Shown: positions 47,150 through 60,277 of the stretch, one piece after another
How the letters are laid out: each line of letters begins with the position of its first letter
How positions within the stretch are numbered: the stretch's first letter is position 1
Program-made: the position numbers and the translations under genes
Origin: Phanerochaete sordida
Taxonomy: Eukaryota > Basidiomycota > Agaricomycetes > Polyporales > Phanerochaetaceae
DNA length: 64,000 bases
Direction of reading: 5' to 3'
Assembly: GCA_019973155.2 (NCBI GenBank)
Contig: BPQB01000003.1
Span: 248,001 to 312,000 of the forward strand
The notes under the pieces: model-generated
Databases searched by the model: none
Seen by the model: only the letters and a program-made list of their open reading frames with translations
What the model was told of the DNA's origin: nothing

Positions 47150-50100
47150 ATGGCTGCAATCTCGGGTATGTCCATCGTGCCTCGGGGAAGAGTGTAAGGT
47201 ACTCATACAATGGTCGGCAGCTATGGATTTCGACCCTATGCAGTCCTCATATAACTATGAAGACACAGGGTACGAGATGGAAGCGGATGAAGAGGAGTAC
47301 GAGGAGATCACCCAGGAGGACTGCTGGCACATCATCTCGAGTTTCTTCGACCAGAAGGGTCTCGTCCGACAGCAGCTCGACTCCTTCGACGAGTTTGTGC
47401 AGAACACAATGCAGGAGCTTGTCGATGAAAATGCGGACCTCATTCTGGACCAGGCAGACCAACACACGGGTCATGACTCCGACGTTACTCGACGCTATGA
47501 GATCAAGTTCGGCCAAATCTACCTTTCACGTCCGACGGTCACAGAAGCAGATGGCTCCGTCGTCCCAATCTTTCCTCAGGAAGCCAGGCTACGAAATCTG
47601 ACATACTCGGCGCCGCTGTACGTGGAGATGAAGAAGAGAACGCTAGTCGGCCGAGAGGATCCGGAGAGCACGACTGGGGACTTGGTTTGGGAGCAGGAGC
47701 ACGATGAAACGCCGGAGGACACGAGGAAGGTGTGGATCGGGAAGGTGCGTCTTGACAGGCCCTGTCATACCTTCACTGGCTAAGACGGCTTCGCAGGTCC
47801 CCATCATGTTGAGGTCAACGTTCTGTATCCTCAACAAGCTGTCCCAGGAGGAGCTTTTCGACCTGAACGAGTGTCCGTACGACTCTGGAGGATACTTCAT
47901 CATCAACGGCTCCGAGAAAGTGCTCATTGCGCAGGAGCGTATGGCCACGAACCATGTCTACGTCTTTGCCAAGGCTCAGCCCTCCCCGATCAGCTTCCTC
48001 GCTGAGATTCGCAGTGCGGTCGAGAAAGGTGGCAAGACCATCAGTCAGTTCCAGGTCAAGCTGTATCACAGAAACCAGGAGCGCTCGGTGAGTAGACTGG
48101 CAGAGCACGTCTGTCAGTCGGCTTATAGCTTTTGCGCCGCGTAGTTGGGAAATGTCATGAAGGCGACTATCCCATACATCAAGGTCGACATCCCTATCTG
48201 GGTTGTCTTCCGCGCGCTTGGTGTCATCTCTGACCGTGACATCCTGGAGCACATCTGTTACGACATGCAGGATGGGCAGATGCTCGAAATGCTCAAACCC
48301 TGTATCGACGATGGTTTTGTCATCCAAGATCGCGAGGTACGCACGCTTCTACGTTGTATTCTCTATCAGGGACTCACCGCCGTCTAGATTGCACTGGACT
48401 TCATCGGTAACCGTGGAACGACCACTGGTCTGAACCGCGAGCGGCGTCTTCGATACGCGCAGGAAATTCTGCAGAAGGAGATGCTGCCGCATATCTCGAT
48501 GTCCGAGGGCTCTGAGTCGAAGAAGGCCTACTTCTTCGGCTACATGATTCACCGTCTCTTACTGGCGGCCCTCGAGCGGAGGGACCTCGACGATCGTGAC
48601 CATTTTGGCAAGAAGCGTTTGGACCTTGCTGGTCCACTACTTGCGAATCTCTTCCGCATGCTCTTCCGCAAGCTTACGCGCGATGTCTACCGCTACTTGC
48701 AGAAGGTCTGTCGGGTTTGCAATCTCTTACTGAATTTCACTCACGAGGCTTTAGTGCGTCGAGACTCATAAGGAGTTCAACCTTTCTCTTGCTGTCAAGC
48801 ACAACACCATCACCAATGGCTTGAAGTACTCTCTTGCAACTGGTAACTGGGGAGACCAGAAGAAGTCCATGTCCGCCAAGGCCGGTGTCTCGCAGGTGCT
48901 CAACAGATACACCTATGCTTCTACCCTCTCCCACTTGCGTCGCTGTAACACTCCTCTTGGCCGTGAAGGCAAGATCGCCAAGCCTCGCCAGCTGCACAAC
49001 ACTCATTGGGGCATGGTGTGTCCTGCTGAGACGCCTGAAGGTCAAGCATGCGGTCTTGTCAAGAACTTGTCGCTCATGGCCTGTATCTCCGTCGGCTCAC
49101 TCTCCGCCCCGGTCATCGAGTTCTTGGAAGAGTGGGGTCTGGAGTCGCTGGAAGAGAATGCGCACTCAACAACGCCTTGCACCAAGGTCTTCGTCAACGG
49201 TGTCTGGATGGGCGTTCACCGTGATCCCGCGAACTTGGTCAAGACGATCAAGAAGCTCCGCCGAAAGGACGATATCAGCCCCGAAGTATCTGTCGTCCGA
49301 GACATCCGTGAGCGAGAGCTTCGCCTTTACACGGACGCCGGTCGCGTCTGCCGACCGCTGTTCATCGTGGAGAACAACCAGCTTACTCTGCGGAAGAAGC
49401 ATATCGAGTGGATCACGAACGGCAAGCCCAAGTACGATGAAGAGGGTGCTCGGCAGACTAAAGACGACGGTTCGTTCGACAACAAGCCATACGAGTGGAA
49501 CGATCTCGTCAAGGACGGTGTCATCGAGCTTCTGGATGCTGAGGAGGAGGAGACTGTGATGATCTGCATGACACCTGAGGACCTGGAGAACTCCCGTCTG
49601 CAACAGGCCGGACTCGATTCTCATCGCGACGATGGCGAGTTTGACCCGTCCGCGCGGTTGAAGAACCTGACGATCGCGCATCAGTGGACGCACTGCGAGA
49701 TCCATCCCAGCATGATCTTGGGTGTCTGTGCGAGTATCATTCCTTTCCCTGACCACAACCAGGTACGTTTGCATGCTGCTCTTTTCCTGCTTGTAGACTT
49801 ACGACGGTATGTAGTCTCCCCGTAACACCTACCAATCCGCCATGGGTAAGCAAGCCATGGGTATCTACCTCACCAACTTCCTTGTCCGCATGGACACCAT
49901 GGCGAACATCCTCTACTATCCGCAGAAGCCACTTGCAACGACGCGTTCGATGGAGTACCTCAAGTTCCGAGAGCTCCCTGCCGGACAGAATGCGATCGTC
50001 GCCATTCTTTGCTACAGTGGCTACAACCAGGAAGATTCCGTCATCATGAACCAGAGCTCGATCGATCGTGGTCTCTTTCGCAGTATGTACTACCGCAGCT

Positions 50101-51256
50101 ACATGGATCTCGAGAAGAAGAGCGGCGTACAGCAACTCGAGGAGTTCGAGAAGCCTACCCGAGACAGCACTCTTCGAATGAAGCACGGCACGTACGATAA
50201 GCTGGAGGACGACGGTCTCATCGCGCCCGGTACTGGTGTCAACGGCGAGGATATCATTATCGGCAAGACGGCGCCGATACCCCCAGATAGCGAGGAGCTC
50301 GGCCAGAGGACACGAACGCACACGAAGCGCGATGTGTCAACCCCGCTCAAGAGCACCGAGAGCGGTATCATTGACCAGGTTCTCATCACGACGAACGCGG
50401 AAGGCCAGAAGTTCGTCAAGATTCGCGTACGGTCTACTCGTATTCCCCAGATTGGAGACAAGTTCGCGTCTCGCCACGGTCAGAAGGGTACGATTGGTAT
50501 CACCTACCGTCAAGAGGATATGCCGTTCACCGCTGAGGGTATCACACCCGACATCGTCATCAACCCCCACGCCATCCCCTCCCGTATGACCATCGGTCAC
50601 TTGGTCGAGTGTTTGCTTTCCAAGGTCGCTACCATCGTCGGAAACGAGGGCGACGCGACACCATTCACCGACCTTACCGTCGAGTCCGTCTCGCAGATTC
50701 TCCGCGAGCAGGGCTACCAATCTCGCGGCCTCGAGATCATGTACCACGGCCACACCGGCCGCAAGCTCCAAGCGCAGGTCTACCTCGGCCCGACGTACTA
50801 CCAGCGTCTCAAGCACATGGTCGACGACAAGATCCACTCTCGTGCTCGTGGCCCAGTGCAGATCCTCACTCGCCAGCCGGTGGAAGGTCGTAGTCGAGAC
50901 GGTGGTCTCCGTTTCGGAGAGATGGAGCGTGATTGCATGATCTCGCACGGTGTGGCGGCATTCTTGAAGGAGCGTCTGTTCGAGGCCAGCGATGCTTACC
51001 GGCTGCACGTCTGCGATATTTGCGGCCTCACCGCGATTGCTAACCTGGTACGTGTTCTTCCTACTGTGATGATCTGCGTAGGACTGACAATACCCTACAG
51101 AAAAAGCAGACGTTCGAATGTCGGTCATGCAAAAACAAGACGGCATGTTCGCAGCTGTACATTCCGTACGCGGCGAAGCTGCTGTTCCAGGAGCTGCAGA
51201 GTATGAACATCGCAGCCCGCCTGTACACTGTATCAACAGGGCGGATACGAGACTAG
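47150..51256 (+). CDS. RPB2: RNA polymerase II second-largest subunit
   Basis: Exons 47150-47165 (16 nt), 47221-47744, 47797-48087, 48145-48336, 48388-48705, 48755-49762, 49815-51047 and 51101-51256 give 1245 residues, normal for RPB2. With RPB1 it forms the catalytic cleft of Pol II. Family landmarks: [20 protein letters not shown], the lobe and fork regions, [40 protein letters not shown] (the wall/hybrid-binding region), [37 protein letters not shown], and the C-terminal zinc ribbon CDICG ... CRSCKNK, ending [10 protein letters not shown]. This locus is a standard phylogenetic marker, so it is the best handle for naming the species. Confidence 0.98.
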
Positions 51257-51372
51257 TCGCCGCCCCACTCCTGTCGCAGATGCTTTCGCTCGATGTTTTT
51301 GCTATGTATTTTACAGTTGTGCATTCAGTCCAGATTCCGCGTACTACGGGACAATATATAAAATTGTGTAAT

Positions 51373-53767
51373 CTAAAGGTCCTTCATGAGGCCCTCCCGC
51401 TCATGCTCCTCTCCGTCGTGGTTTAGGTTCCGGCGCTTTTTCGCAGGATCCTCGTCCTCACTTAGTTCGTGCGCGTCCTCGTCGCCAATCTCGAAGACGA
51501 CTGCGTCCTCAGCCATCGAGCCTGGGCCGCGGCCAACGAGCGTCGCGGTGTCGTCGTCATCATGGTGGAAGCGTTCATTGGCCTCTGTCCGCCGCTCGAT
51601 CGCCTCGAGGTCGTAGTCCTCGGCGTCTTCCTCGTCCTGCGCGAGCTCGTCGAACATCGCGAGCCGCCGGTTGTTCGGCGTCGGCCGCCAGAGGTACGCG
51701 ATCGCAATGAAGTCGATGAGGTACAGCAGCGTGAGCCAGCCGTCGAGCAACCACCACTGGAACTTCCACGAGCGCGCGCCGTAGTCTAGTGGCAGTGTCA
51801 GCGGCGGGTGCAGTGGTTATCAGTGTCAGAGCGCGACGCACCTTCGGCAAGGCGCCCCGAGAATGTCATCGACGATACGACGAAGAACACAACGACCATG
51901 AGAACGGTAAAGAGCAGAAGGCGATAGAGCCGCTGGAACATTCTGAGTTTGTAGTGCTGCTTTCTGGCGGCGAGTTGATTAATTGTCGCTAATATGGCGG
52001 GTGTTAGCTGAGGAGGGAGTACGCGCGAATGACACACTCACCATTTAGAGCATAGAGGATCCAAAGCAAGAAGCCGCTTAGGGTGAAAGCCAAAGGAATG
52101 ACGAAGAGTAGAAGAACGAAGGCAGAGGTTGATTCGAGCTCAAGCTCGACGATGCCAACCGCGTACAGCACTGGGTACCCGTCAAGAAGTGGTCTCGATC
52201 GCGGTGGCGAACTAGCGTACCTCCGAAGACGAAGTGTGCCACAGCAAGTAGCTGGCAGCGTAGCATCGTCTTGCCGAGAGACTCGCGGACCACGCTCAGG
52301 CCGAGCGAAACAACCAAAAGCAAGAAGAACGAGAGCGCATTACGGCCAGCGTCCAGAATGGCGACTGTGGCTAGTGAGAGGGTGTTATAGCAAAGCAGGC
52401 AGTGCGCTTACCGACTATAAGGAACACCGTGGATGCGGTACCCTTACCATGGGCATTGAGGAAGCGGTAATACACTGCTGCGGATTAGCAACGGGCATTG
52501 ATAATGAAGAAATAAGAGACTGACCCCAGCTGGCAAACATCTCCACTATGAGGAAGCCAAGTAGGCTAGAGAGGTAGTACTGCGAACGCTGTGAATTTTT
52601 GCTAGGGACATGATCAAAGAATGTTTACCTGGATAGGGAGCAGATCTTGCAGGTTTCTGTAACACTGCCATGCCCAGACTCCTCCGACGACTGCGTACAC
52701 GATGAACATTGTGAGGTAGAACTGCGGGGTAGGCGTCAGCAGCCACAAACAGAAGGCGATACACCTATAAATACGTACATTGACTTTGGGATACTCAGCA
52801 GCGGGAAGCTTGCCACTGAATTTGTTTTGGAACAACACGGTGCCTTGATATTTGGGGTGGAAAGGAACGTCTGTAGGAGCCTGCCTTGGTGCATTGTTGC
52901 TGTCACTAGACGGTAACACAGTAACGGGGACGATTGCTGGTGTAACGGCGGCGTTAGGGGCGAGCTTTGTGCTGCGGAAAACGCGGCTTACCAACGCAGT
53001 AATATCCTGTCTTGCGTACGAGGTATTGGATGGGCTCTTGGTAGCGCAAGATACCGGCGGGGCTTGGATTCAGAGGTTGATTGTCCTGTCGTCTGACCAG
53101 CTGCTGGGGTAAACTCCTGGCGAACCGAACGCTGCGCTTCCATGGTGTAGTATAACCAGACTCGTCCTCGGGAGGTGTCGGGTTGCCGGCGGGGTCTTCC
53201 CAGAATCCGCTAGACTCGGCCTCGGTCGGCCCCGAAGAGTCTGCGCTGTCACCGAAGGCTACTCTCGCTAGCCAGAAACTAGTCTCGTTGATTGGTCTTC
53301 CCTCTGGGAGGTCGAGGATGAAGCGTCCGAGGTCTGAGGTGGTACAGAAGCCCCCGCGAACAGCGTCGGAGGTACAGACATATGTCTTCTGCTACGCGTG
53401 CTCGCGTCACCATTTCAAGCGAGTAAGCGACCGCGGTCACTCACAGGCATGAATTCGTCTGTTTGTGAGGTGACTTTGCCTAGATACGGCATGTCTTTCC
53501 ATTCGTATATCACCATCGCTAGCTGTCCTTGGGACGAGCCATCGAACGTGACTGAACATGGCACATTCAGCATGGACGTACGGCTGCGCCTGGCGGCACA
53601 CGCGCACCGTTTATGAACGTATTGCCTCCTCCCCACATTCCTGAACATATTTGGCGGTCATAGTCGGCATCGGACACGGGTACTTCGTACGCTGATGCTA
53701 GATTTGAAGCAAGTAGAAGAAGGAGAGACGAGGAAAGTAATGAAGTCGGTAGTCTGGGTAGCAGCAT
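51373..53767 (-). CDS. GOST-family seven-transmembrane Golgi protein (GPR107/GPR108, yeast PTM1-like)
   Basis: Many-exon minus-strand gene. The start MLLPRLPTSLLSSSLLLLLA is a signal peptide, followed by a lumenal domain with CSGMWGGGNTFING, CSVTFDGSSQGQLAMVIYEW and FWLARVAFGDSADSSGP. The C-terminal half holds the Lung_7-TM_R membrane bundle: helices appear as VNVRIYRCIAFCLWLLTPTP, LLVVSLGLSVVRESLGKTML, FVLLLFVIPLAFTLSGFLLW, LYRLLLFTVLMVVVFFVVSS and WLTLLYLIDFIAIAYLWRPT. The tail is acidic and cytosolic (ELAQDEEDAEDYDLEAI, then SEDEDPAKKRRNL), ending at 51373. The family traffics through the Golgi/endosomes. It is convergent with RPB2 (117 bp between stops). Internal exon borders were not all fixed. 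Confidence 0.83.
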
Positions 53768-54466
53768 GGCGGGGGCACCCTGTGGGACGCGGATGAGGGA
53801 GGGTAAGCCGAAGCGCCCGCGGGTGCGTTGCTGTCAACAAGCGCTCGATGATCGCAACGTCCTCCCGGCCTCGCTTGCCGTTCCTCCGCGAACTCCTCCG
53901 CCCTCCTCCTCCGCGTCATGTATCTTGAGGACTTCATGTGCGGTATATGTGGATGCATACACACTGCTTGTATTGATAGAGAGGCCTATATAGTTCCACC
54001 AGCAGTCTCAAACTGGCACGAAGAGTGCTGCGACGCGCCCGCGCCGTGCATGCAATGTGGCGCATAGGCCCAGCTACTGTGTCTGTAGTCTGAGTGGCAA
54101 AGCAGCTACCTAAAAGAGAAGCAGTCGCATCTGTGAGCCTGCTAGTTATACGGCTGGCACATACAGCGGTCTCGCGACCAGAAAAAGATAGTTTTGGAGT
54201 ACCACGGCGGCAACTCTGACCAACAGCGCGTCCTACGCGTTCGGGTCTGACCAGGTACGAATCGCAAGTTCAAACGAGCCTCCCACTGCAGCTCTTATGA
54301 AGCTCGATGACGAGCTCCCGGCGCACCATCGTGGTCAGTTCGTTCTCGGGCTTGCAATCGGGACTGCCGCCAACGAGGCTGACCACTACCAGGCCGACAG
54401 ATAACCTGCAACGACACTTCTTCTCCTCGACTGCCCCTTGCTCTCGCCCACCCTGAAGCATTTAAG
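53768..54466. other. Divergent promoter region, GOST 7TM protein and MFS transporter
   Basis: A 699-bp spacer between divergent starts. A TATATAG sequence lies near 53988. No coding exon supported. Confidence 0.35.
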
Positions 54467-56688
54467 ATGCCCGTTCACGCGGTGCTCCGTGACTCCTTCA
54501 TCGGCACTCTCGTTTACTTCTTGTCAGGACGCCGATACTTTCGTCACCCGGAAGAGCTCCCTGGCTTTGTCTTGCCAGAGAAGTATGCCACAGCGGGCGC
54601 GGACCGTTCAGCACGCGGTGGCGACCAGTGCGAAGCGTCCTCTCAAACGCGATCTGTAGCAGCCGCTGCCGCGGACCCCTCGACCTCAGGCGAAGATAGC
54701 AACATACCTCAGACTGAGCCTGCTAGCGAGCCTAGGAACGAACAGGATGCCGACAACGTCTCCGAGACAACGACTATGCGACCAGTCTCCGACAACGGAG
54801 ATCTTGAGAAAGGTGCAAACGGCAAGAAACAGAAAGAGCAAGTCACCGAGCAACCCTCGGACAGTGAGGTAGTGGACTGGTATGGTCCAGACGATCCTGA
54901 GTGCCCCCGTAACGTACGTCCTTATTCAGAAACAACGTATACACCAGCTTATACGCGTTGTGCAGTGGTCATTTGTCAAGCGCTGCTTCGTGACATTCGA
55001 CATCTGCTTGCTGACTTTCAGCATCTACATCGGCTCCGCTATCTACTCGCCAGGCATCGGACTGGTGGCCCAGCAATTTGGCATTTCTGACGTCGCTGCA
55101 ACGCTTGGTCTCGCCCTCTTCGTCGCAGGATATGGCATTGGACCCATGTTCCTGAGCCCCCTCTCCGAGATCCCCCAGTTCGGTCGGACGACAGTCTACA
55201 TGCTCGCGATGCTCGTCTTCGTATGCATCCAAGTGCCGACCGCATTGTCCAAGAACCTCGGCGCCCTCCTTCCTCTCCGCTTCCTCGCAGGCTTCGTCGG
55301 CTCTCCGCCCCTCGCCACTGGAGGCGCAAGTGTCGCAGACATGTGGGCGCCCGAAGATCGTGCGGTAGTTATCGGCGTGTGGGGACTGGCTGCGGTCTGC
55401 GGGCCTGTCCTCGGTCCCCTGCTTGGAGGCTTTGCAGCGCAAGCGGAGAACTGGCCCTGGACCATCTGGATCTTGCTCTGGCTTTCTGGCGGATCGTTTG
55501 CCTGGCTTGCCTTCACACTGCCAGAGACATCTGCACAAGCGTGAGTTAGCTTTTGCCTGCCTTTTCGACGCGCCTGACCCAGAGCAGGATCCTCTACCGT
55601 CGGGCCGGCCGCCTCCGCCGTCTGACTGGCAATCCCAACCTCAGATCTCAGGGCGAAATTGACGCGGCGCAGATGAGCTTGGGTGAGGTGGCGCAGATGA
55701 CGTTGGTCCGGCCGTTCGTCCTGACTCTCCGGGAGCCCATCGTCTTTTTCATCAACCTATACGTCGCTCTGGCCTATGGTAAGATCTTAGCACTTCTGCG
55801 TCCGGAGCTGTCTTGATCACTGGGTGTCCCACAGGCATCCTCTACGTGTTCATCGCATCTTTCAACGTCGTCTTCATGGAGATGCATGGATTCAACCTTG
55901 GGCAGAATGGCCTCGCCTTCCTGGTATGTTCTAGCATAATTTATTGCTTCAGCCTTTTGACAGTGGCTTGCAGGGGCTGTTCGTTGGTGCGGTTATCACT
56001 TACGCATGCTTTGCACCTTACGCCATCTACGTCCTCAAGCCCATGTTCAAGGATGGGGAAGAAAGTCCGTGATATGTCACTTATTGTCATGAAATTTACT
56101 GATAGGCCCTCTACATCAGATTTCATTCCGGAGAATCGCCTTCCGGTGGCGATGGTGGGGGCGATTTTCCTTCCCATATCGCTCTTCTGGTTCGGCTGGA
56201 CAAGTTCCTCGAGCATCAACTTCATCGTCCCTATCATTGGCTCCGCCTTCTTCTCTGCGGGAGTATTCCTGCTTTTCCAAGCTGCCTTGAAGTACGTGCT
56301 TTGTCGCTAATTTACGGTGCCTTTTGGCTGACATAACTCCGCAGCTACCTCTCTGACTGCTACCCGCGTTACGTCGCGTCAATCCTGGCCGGTAACGACT
56401 TGTTCCGGTCCTCTCTCGGCGCAGGATTTCCCTTATTTAGCACGGGTATGATATGCTCTCTAGCCCTTCGAAACGCGATGCTGACGATGATCTAGCCTTC
56501 TTCCACAACCTGGGCGTCGGCCCAGCCTGCTCGATTCTCGGTGGTATTGCAGTAGCGATGATTCCAATTCCATTCGTCTTGTAAGTCTACACACCGGGTC
56601 GCTTTCGACCAACTGGATTACTGACTGGCTGCTGAATAGGTATGTGTATGGGGCAAGGATCAGAGCTTGGAGCAAGTACGCGAACTAG
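54467..56688 (+). CDS. MFS transporter, DHA1 family (polyamine/drug:H+ antiporter type)
   Basis: Nine exons (54467-54913, 54966-55540, 55588-55778, 55835-55923, 55974-56068, 56106-56291, 56345-56445, 56496-56580, 56640-56688) give 605 residues in frame. A hydrophilic N-terminus of about 150 residues precedes [15 protein letters not shown], the standard DHA1 lead-in. Transmembrane helices follow, with [20 protein letters not shown] (the family motif after TM2), [20 protein letters not shown] and [15 protein letters not shown] cytosolic loop separates the halves; the second half includes [40 protein letters not shown] and [14 protein letters not shown]. Related fungal proteins export polyamines or fungicides at the plasma membrane; the substrate here is unknown. 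Confidence 0.9.
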
Positions 56689-57046
56689 ATGCACTCTCGG
56701 CATCTGTATGTACTTTGTCTCCACCATAGCACTTGCATATGTGTATTCGTCGTGCATAGTACACATGGTAATGTGTGGTATGACTGTTGCTTGAATGTGG
56801 TCACTCCTCTGGCATCTTGCCCCAGACACGCAGCCTTTGGGACTGCAGATCTCTTATCGAGGCGTAGCTCGGATCCAATCCCGCCTAGTTCCGTTTACGG
56901 CAAGGCGCATCAAAGCTTAAGTCGGGGCTGCGCTCCCACAAGCGCTGCGGGACGTCTGGCTTGTTTACTCACACCCACTATCCGCTACGCAGCAGCAGCC
57001 TCTGCCGCAGCCCTACCGTTGACCCTGCTTTAGAGCACTGACAGCT
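56689..57046. other. SNX4 upstream region
   Basis: A 358-bp spacer between two plus-strand genes; no coding signal. Confidence 0.35.
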
Positions 57047-58831
57047 ATGCTCGGCGACGACGACGACGTCTTCGACAGTGTGACATGGGAGTCGCCCGGG
57101 ACGCAAGCATATGACGCTGGTGGTCCGTCGTCGGCGCCCTCGGGACCCGGTTTCAGGCAAAGCACGTCCGAGAGCGACCCAGGACACGGTCCCAATGACC
57201 CGAAGTGGGGAGGCTACCTTATCACGGCGGTGAAGGACCCAGTCAAGGAGCTCGCGGAGACCAAGGATGCGTATGTCTCGTACCTGGTGACGGCTACCGT
57301 GCGTACAATAGATGTAGTTCGAAAGAAAGCCGCTGAAGACAGACTTGGTAGACGAACCTGTCACTTTACTCGATGCCTAATCCGTCGTCGCGGCGGAGGT
57401 TCACCGACTTCGTGTTCCTGAGAGAGCACCTCTCGAAGGACTTCCCAGCATGCGTGGTCCCGCCCTTGCCAGACAAACATCGAATGGGTGCGTCGGGAAA
57501 CATTAGCCAGGTGATACCTGCTAATTACTTGCATTTCAGAGTACGTTACTGGTGATCGCTTTAGTCCGGAGTTCATGGAGCGACGACGCCTGGAGTACGT
57601 CCCGCGGCCCTCCTCTCTTGAGCTGTACTAATATATTCAACGCCAGTCTGCATCGCTTCTTGCAGCGACTTGCGAGACACCCAACACTGCAACGAAGCAC
57701 TCTGCTTCGCGCGTTCTTCGAGTCTACCGAATGGGTGAGTCGCGCGACCTGCAGCGTCGTAAACCTCCCTAACCTGCCGCGCAGCATGTGCATATGCACC
57801 AACATGTCGCGCATCCGCCAGGGCCCGAACACTCCTCCGGCGTGATGGACAGCATCTCGGACACACTGCTGAACGCGTTCTCGCGCGTGCGCAAGCCAGA
57901 CGAGCGGTTCCTCGCCATGCGCGAGCATGTCGACAAGTTCGAAGACGGCATCGCGCTCAGCGAGCGGCTCTGGACCCGCGTGCGGAACCGGACGAACGGT
58001 AAGTGCCAAGGACTGTCTTCGCTTTATTGAAGTCTAAGGCTGAAGAGACGGCGGTGCCGTGCTCGGTGAAGATCTTACTGGGGACTACCACGACCTCGCG
58101 ATCGCGGTCCAGGGGCTAGGCTTCCTGGAGTCAGGGATCACAGACCCCCTGAACCACTTTTCTAATACGCTTCTTGAGTTCTCTGCTCTGCTACGTCATC
58201 TGGTGAGCTCGATAGTGTACCTTGTGGTCCCTGAGATACTGACGGCCCTGTGCAGACGCAAACCACAACCGACCCTTTCTTGGTCCATCTCCACTCGTTA
58301 CTCCAGTACTCGCACGCAAACCGAGCGGTCCTGAAGCTCAGAGACCAAAAGCAAATGGACTTTGAGGACCTCTCCGAGTACTTGTCCAACCTCACCCAAG
58401 AACGCGACAGGCTTGCTGCCGTTATCAGCGGACGTGCAGGCAGCACGGGCCTCGGCCTTGGATCGTACCTCAAGGACAAGGTCGATGCGTTGCGGGGCGC
58501 AGATGACGATCGGTCTCGGGTGGAGAAGATGCGGAAGCTGGATGGCAAGATCAAGGAGCTGCAAGACGCCGTGTCTGTTGCGCATGACACCTCGGATGCT
58601 TTCAGCGAGGAAACGCTCCGCGAGCAGAAGGTCTTCCAATATGCAAAGGAGGCGGAGATGAAGGAGATGCTTGGAAACCTCGCCGATGGGCAGATCGAAT
58701 TCTACAAGGCTGTGAGTTTGCGTTTGCGTTCGTCGCCCTTCAGCGCATGACGTAGCTCATCGTTCGCTTAGGCCATGGAAGAGTGGGACCGGATTATACC
58801 TATCATCCAGCGCATAAGAGTGGACGTTTGA
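57047..58831 (+). CDS. SNX4: Sorting nexin 4 / Atg24, PX-BAR protein
   Basis: Exons 57047-57298, 57352-57487, 57540-57594, 57647-57734, 57785-57998, 58048-58202, 58256-58711 and 58772-58831 give 471 residues. The PX domain opens GYLITAVKDPVKELAETKDA and continues MPNPSSRRRFTDFVFLREHL (the RRF motif that contacts PtdIns3P), SKDFPACVVPPLPDKHRMEY and RRRLDLHRFLQRLARHP. The BAR region includes MREHVDKFEDGIALSERLW, YHDLAIAVQGLGFLESGITD and a long C-terminal coiled coil. SNX4 sorts cargo from endosomes to the Golgi and supports selective autophagy. Length is close to fungal Atg24. Exon 6 uses a weak acceptor (GAAGAG at 58047), so a few residues there are uncertain. Confidence 0.92.
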
Positions 58832-58945
58832 TGAGCAACTTGCTTAGGACTCATAGTTCAATGTCATGTATTCTGTACCATTTGGATCATTCTGCATATG
58901 CTCACCCATACCTGCGTCCAGTCAGCAGATGGCACGATGAACAGG

Positions 58946-60017
58946 TCATACAGCTCGTTGCTTTCCCTTCCTGATATGCTCCCTCTGCATGTTCAGCTTG
59001 GCTTCTGACTCTTGGACGGCTAGGGAAATCTTATCCCGATCCAGGTATGAGTACAGGGACCGGATCTGCGAAGGCGTGGCCACTTACGTTTATGATACCT
59101 GTATCTACGCTGCGTACCATATGTAGCTCAGCCTGATCTGCGACTCCGCGGGTGGTATGTGGCGTGGTCGCTGGTACCCATGGCGGTGGATCCTATCCCA
59201 CAGCTAGTCAGACTAGGGTAAGATGACTATATTTAGTGGTGTTATTACCTTCCCTTGTGAGACAGAAGGTGCCTTATCGTCTCGTAATTCGATGACGACC
59301 GCAAAGCTGCCTTCGTCTGTGGTACGATGTGAGCCGAACAGTAGGGAAATCGCGATGGGACGTCATACCGCCGAGGGACAGCTGACCGAGCTGGTTTTCC
59401 ATTAAGGATAGCTTGGCCATGAAAGCTCGGAAGTATTGGCCCAGTGCTGTGGGCGTCATTGCCCCGAGGACACTAGGGGCGTGTCAGTACAGGAGCGCAG
59501 AATAGGCACGAGACTGGTCACCTAGTATCTTTATTGTACGCTTCTACCTGGATCATGTTCTGAACAGCAAAGACATATCGTTCGAGAGCGACATTGTCTT
59601 TGTCTTTGATGATGACTACGACTTTCTCTACGTTGCCCTGTCAATTGCGTTTGAGCGTGCTTCGTCCAGAGTGCTCCGCGAACACTCACAGCGGCAAGCT
59701 CGTCCGCCACAGCTTTGACCGCCCCTGAGATATATTCGTTTAAAGCGGGATGGCGAGACTGAAAGACCGGGGTATCATATTTCTTGCGCCTGATAAATAG
59801 CTCGGCAGGGTATACGCGGCGTATATAAAGAATGGTATGGATCGCGACCTCAACTGCTATCAATTAGCAGAGAGCTCGACGGGACGCTGTGTGCTGAAGA
59901 TACGCACTGAAATCCGCAATTCCCTGCACAATCTCTGGAATGCGACCTTATCAGTGAATAGCAAGAGGGAGCCAAAGATCTGAACATACGGTTAAAGGTC
60001 AGAGGATCCTCGTCCAT
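58946..60017 (-). CDS. REV7: REV7 / MAD2L2 HORMA-domain protein
   Basis: Minus-strand start at 60017 (MDEDPLTFN); exons 60017-59990, 59934-59908 and 59856 onward join as QIVQGIADFTVEVAIHTILY. The HORMA domain continues RRVYPAELFIRRKKYDTPVF, RHPALNEYISGAVKAVADEL, then NVEKVVVIIKDKDNVALERY and VFAVQNMIQVEAYNKDT, and MTPTALGQYFRAFMAKLSLM. The C-terminal exons read SFAVVIELRDDKAPSVSQGK, PPPWVPATTPHTTRGVADQA, ELHMVRSVDTGI and LAVQESEAKLNMQREHIRKG, ending QRAV at 58946. REV7 bridges REV1 and REV3 in translesion synthesis polymerase zeta and has HORMA partners in mitosis. It is convergent with SNX4, with only 114 bp between stop codons, so 3' UTRs probably overlap. Confidence 0.9.
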
Positions 60018-60277
60018 GGGCGATGCGATTGAGGTGGAGAGGCTGGCTCAGTAAGGAAAGTTTGAGATAAGAAAGGATATCCACGCGACACGTGGCGACT
60101 CCACAAACACCTCCATTGCCAAAACGGGCTGTTAACCCAGTAGGCAACGTATGATGTCAGGCCAGACCTCCGCACAGACTCAAAGGTCCCAAGCCACACT
60201 GCAAGACCCAATGTCCACCCAACGTTTCTCTTCGCCCACCACCAGCACCCCTCGTCCATCGCCGCCACGCACCAGAA

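Noticed and set aside
54240..54300. A TTCAAA-type sequence resembling a tRNA B box
   Set aside because: No cloverleaf or matching A box could be drawn; no tRNA or rRNA gene was supported anywhere in the window.
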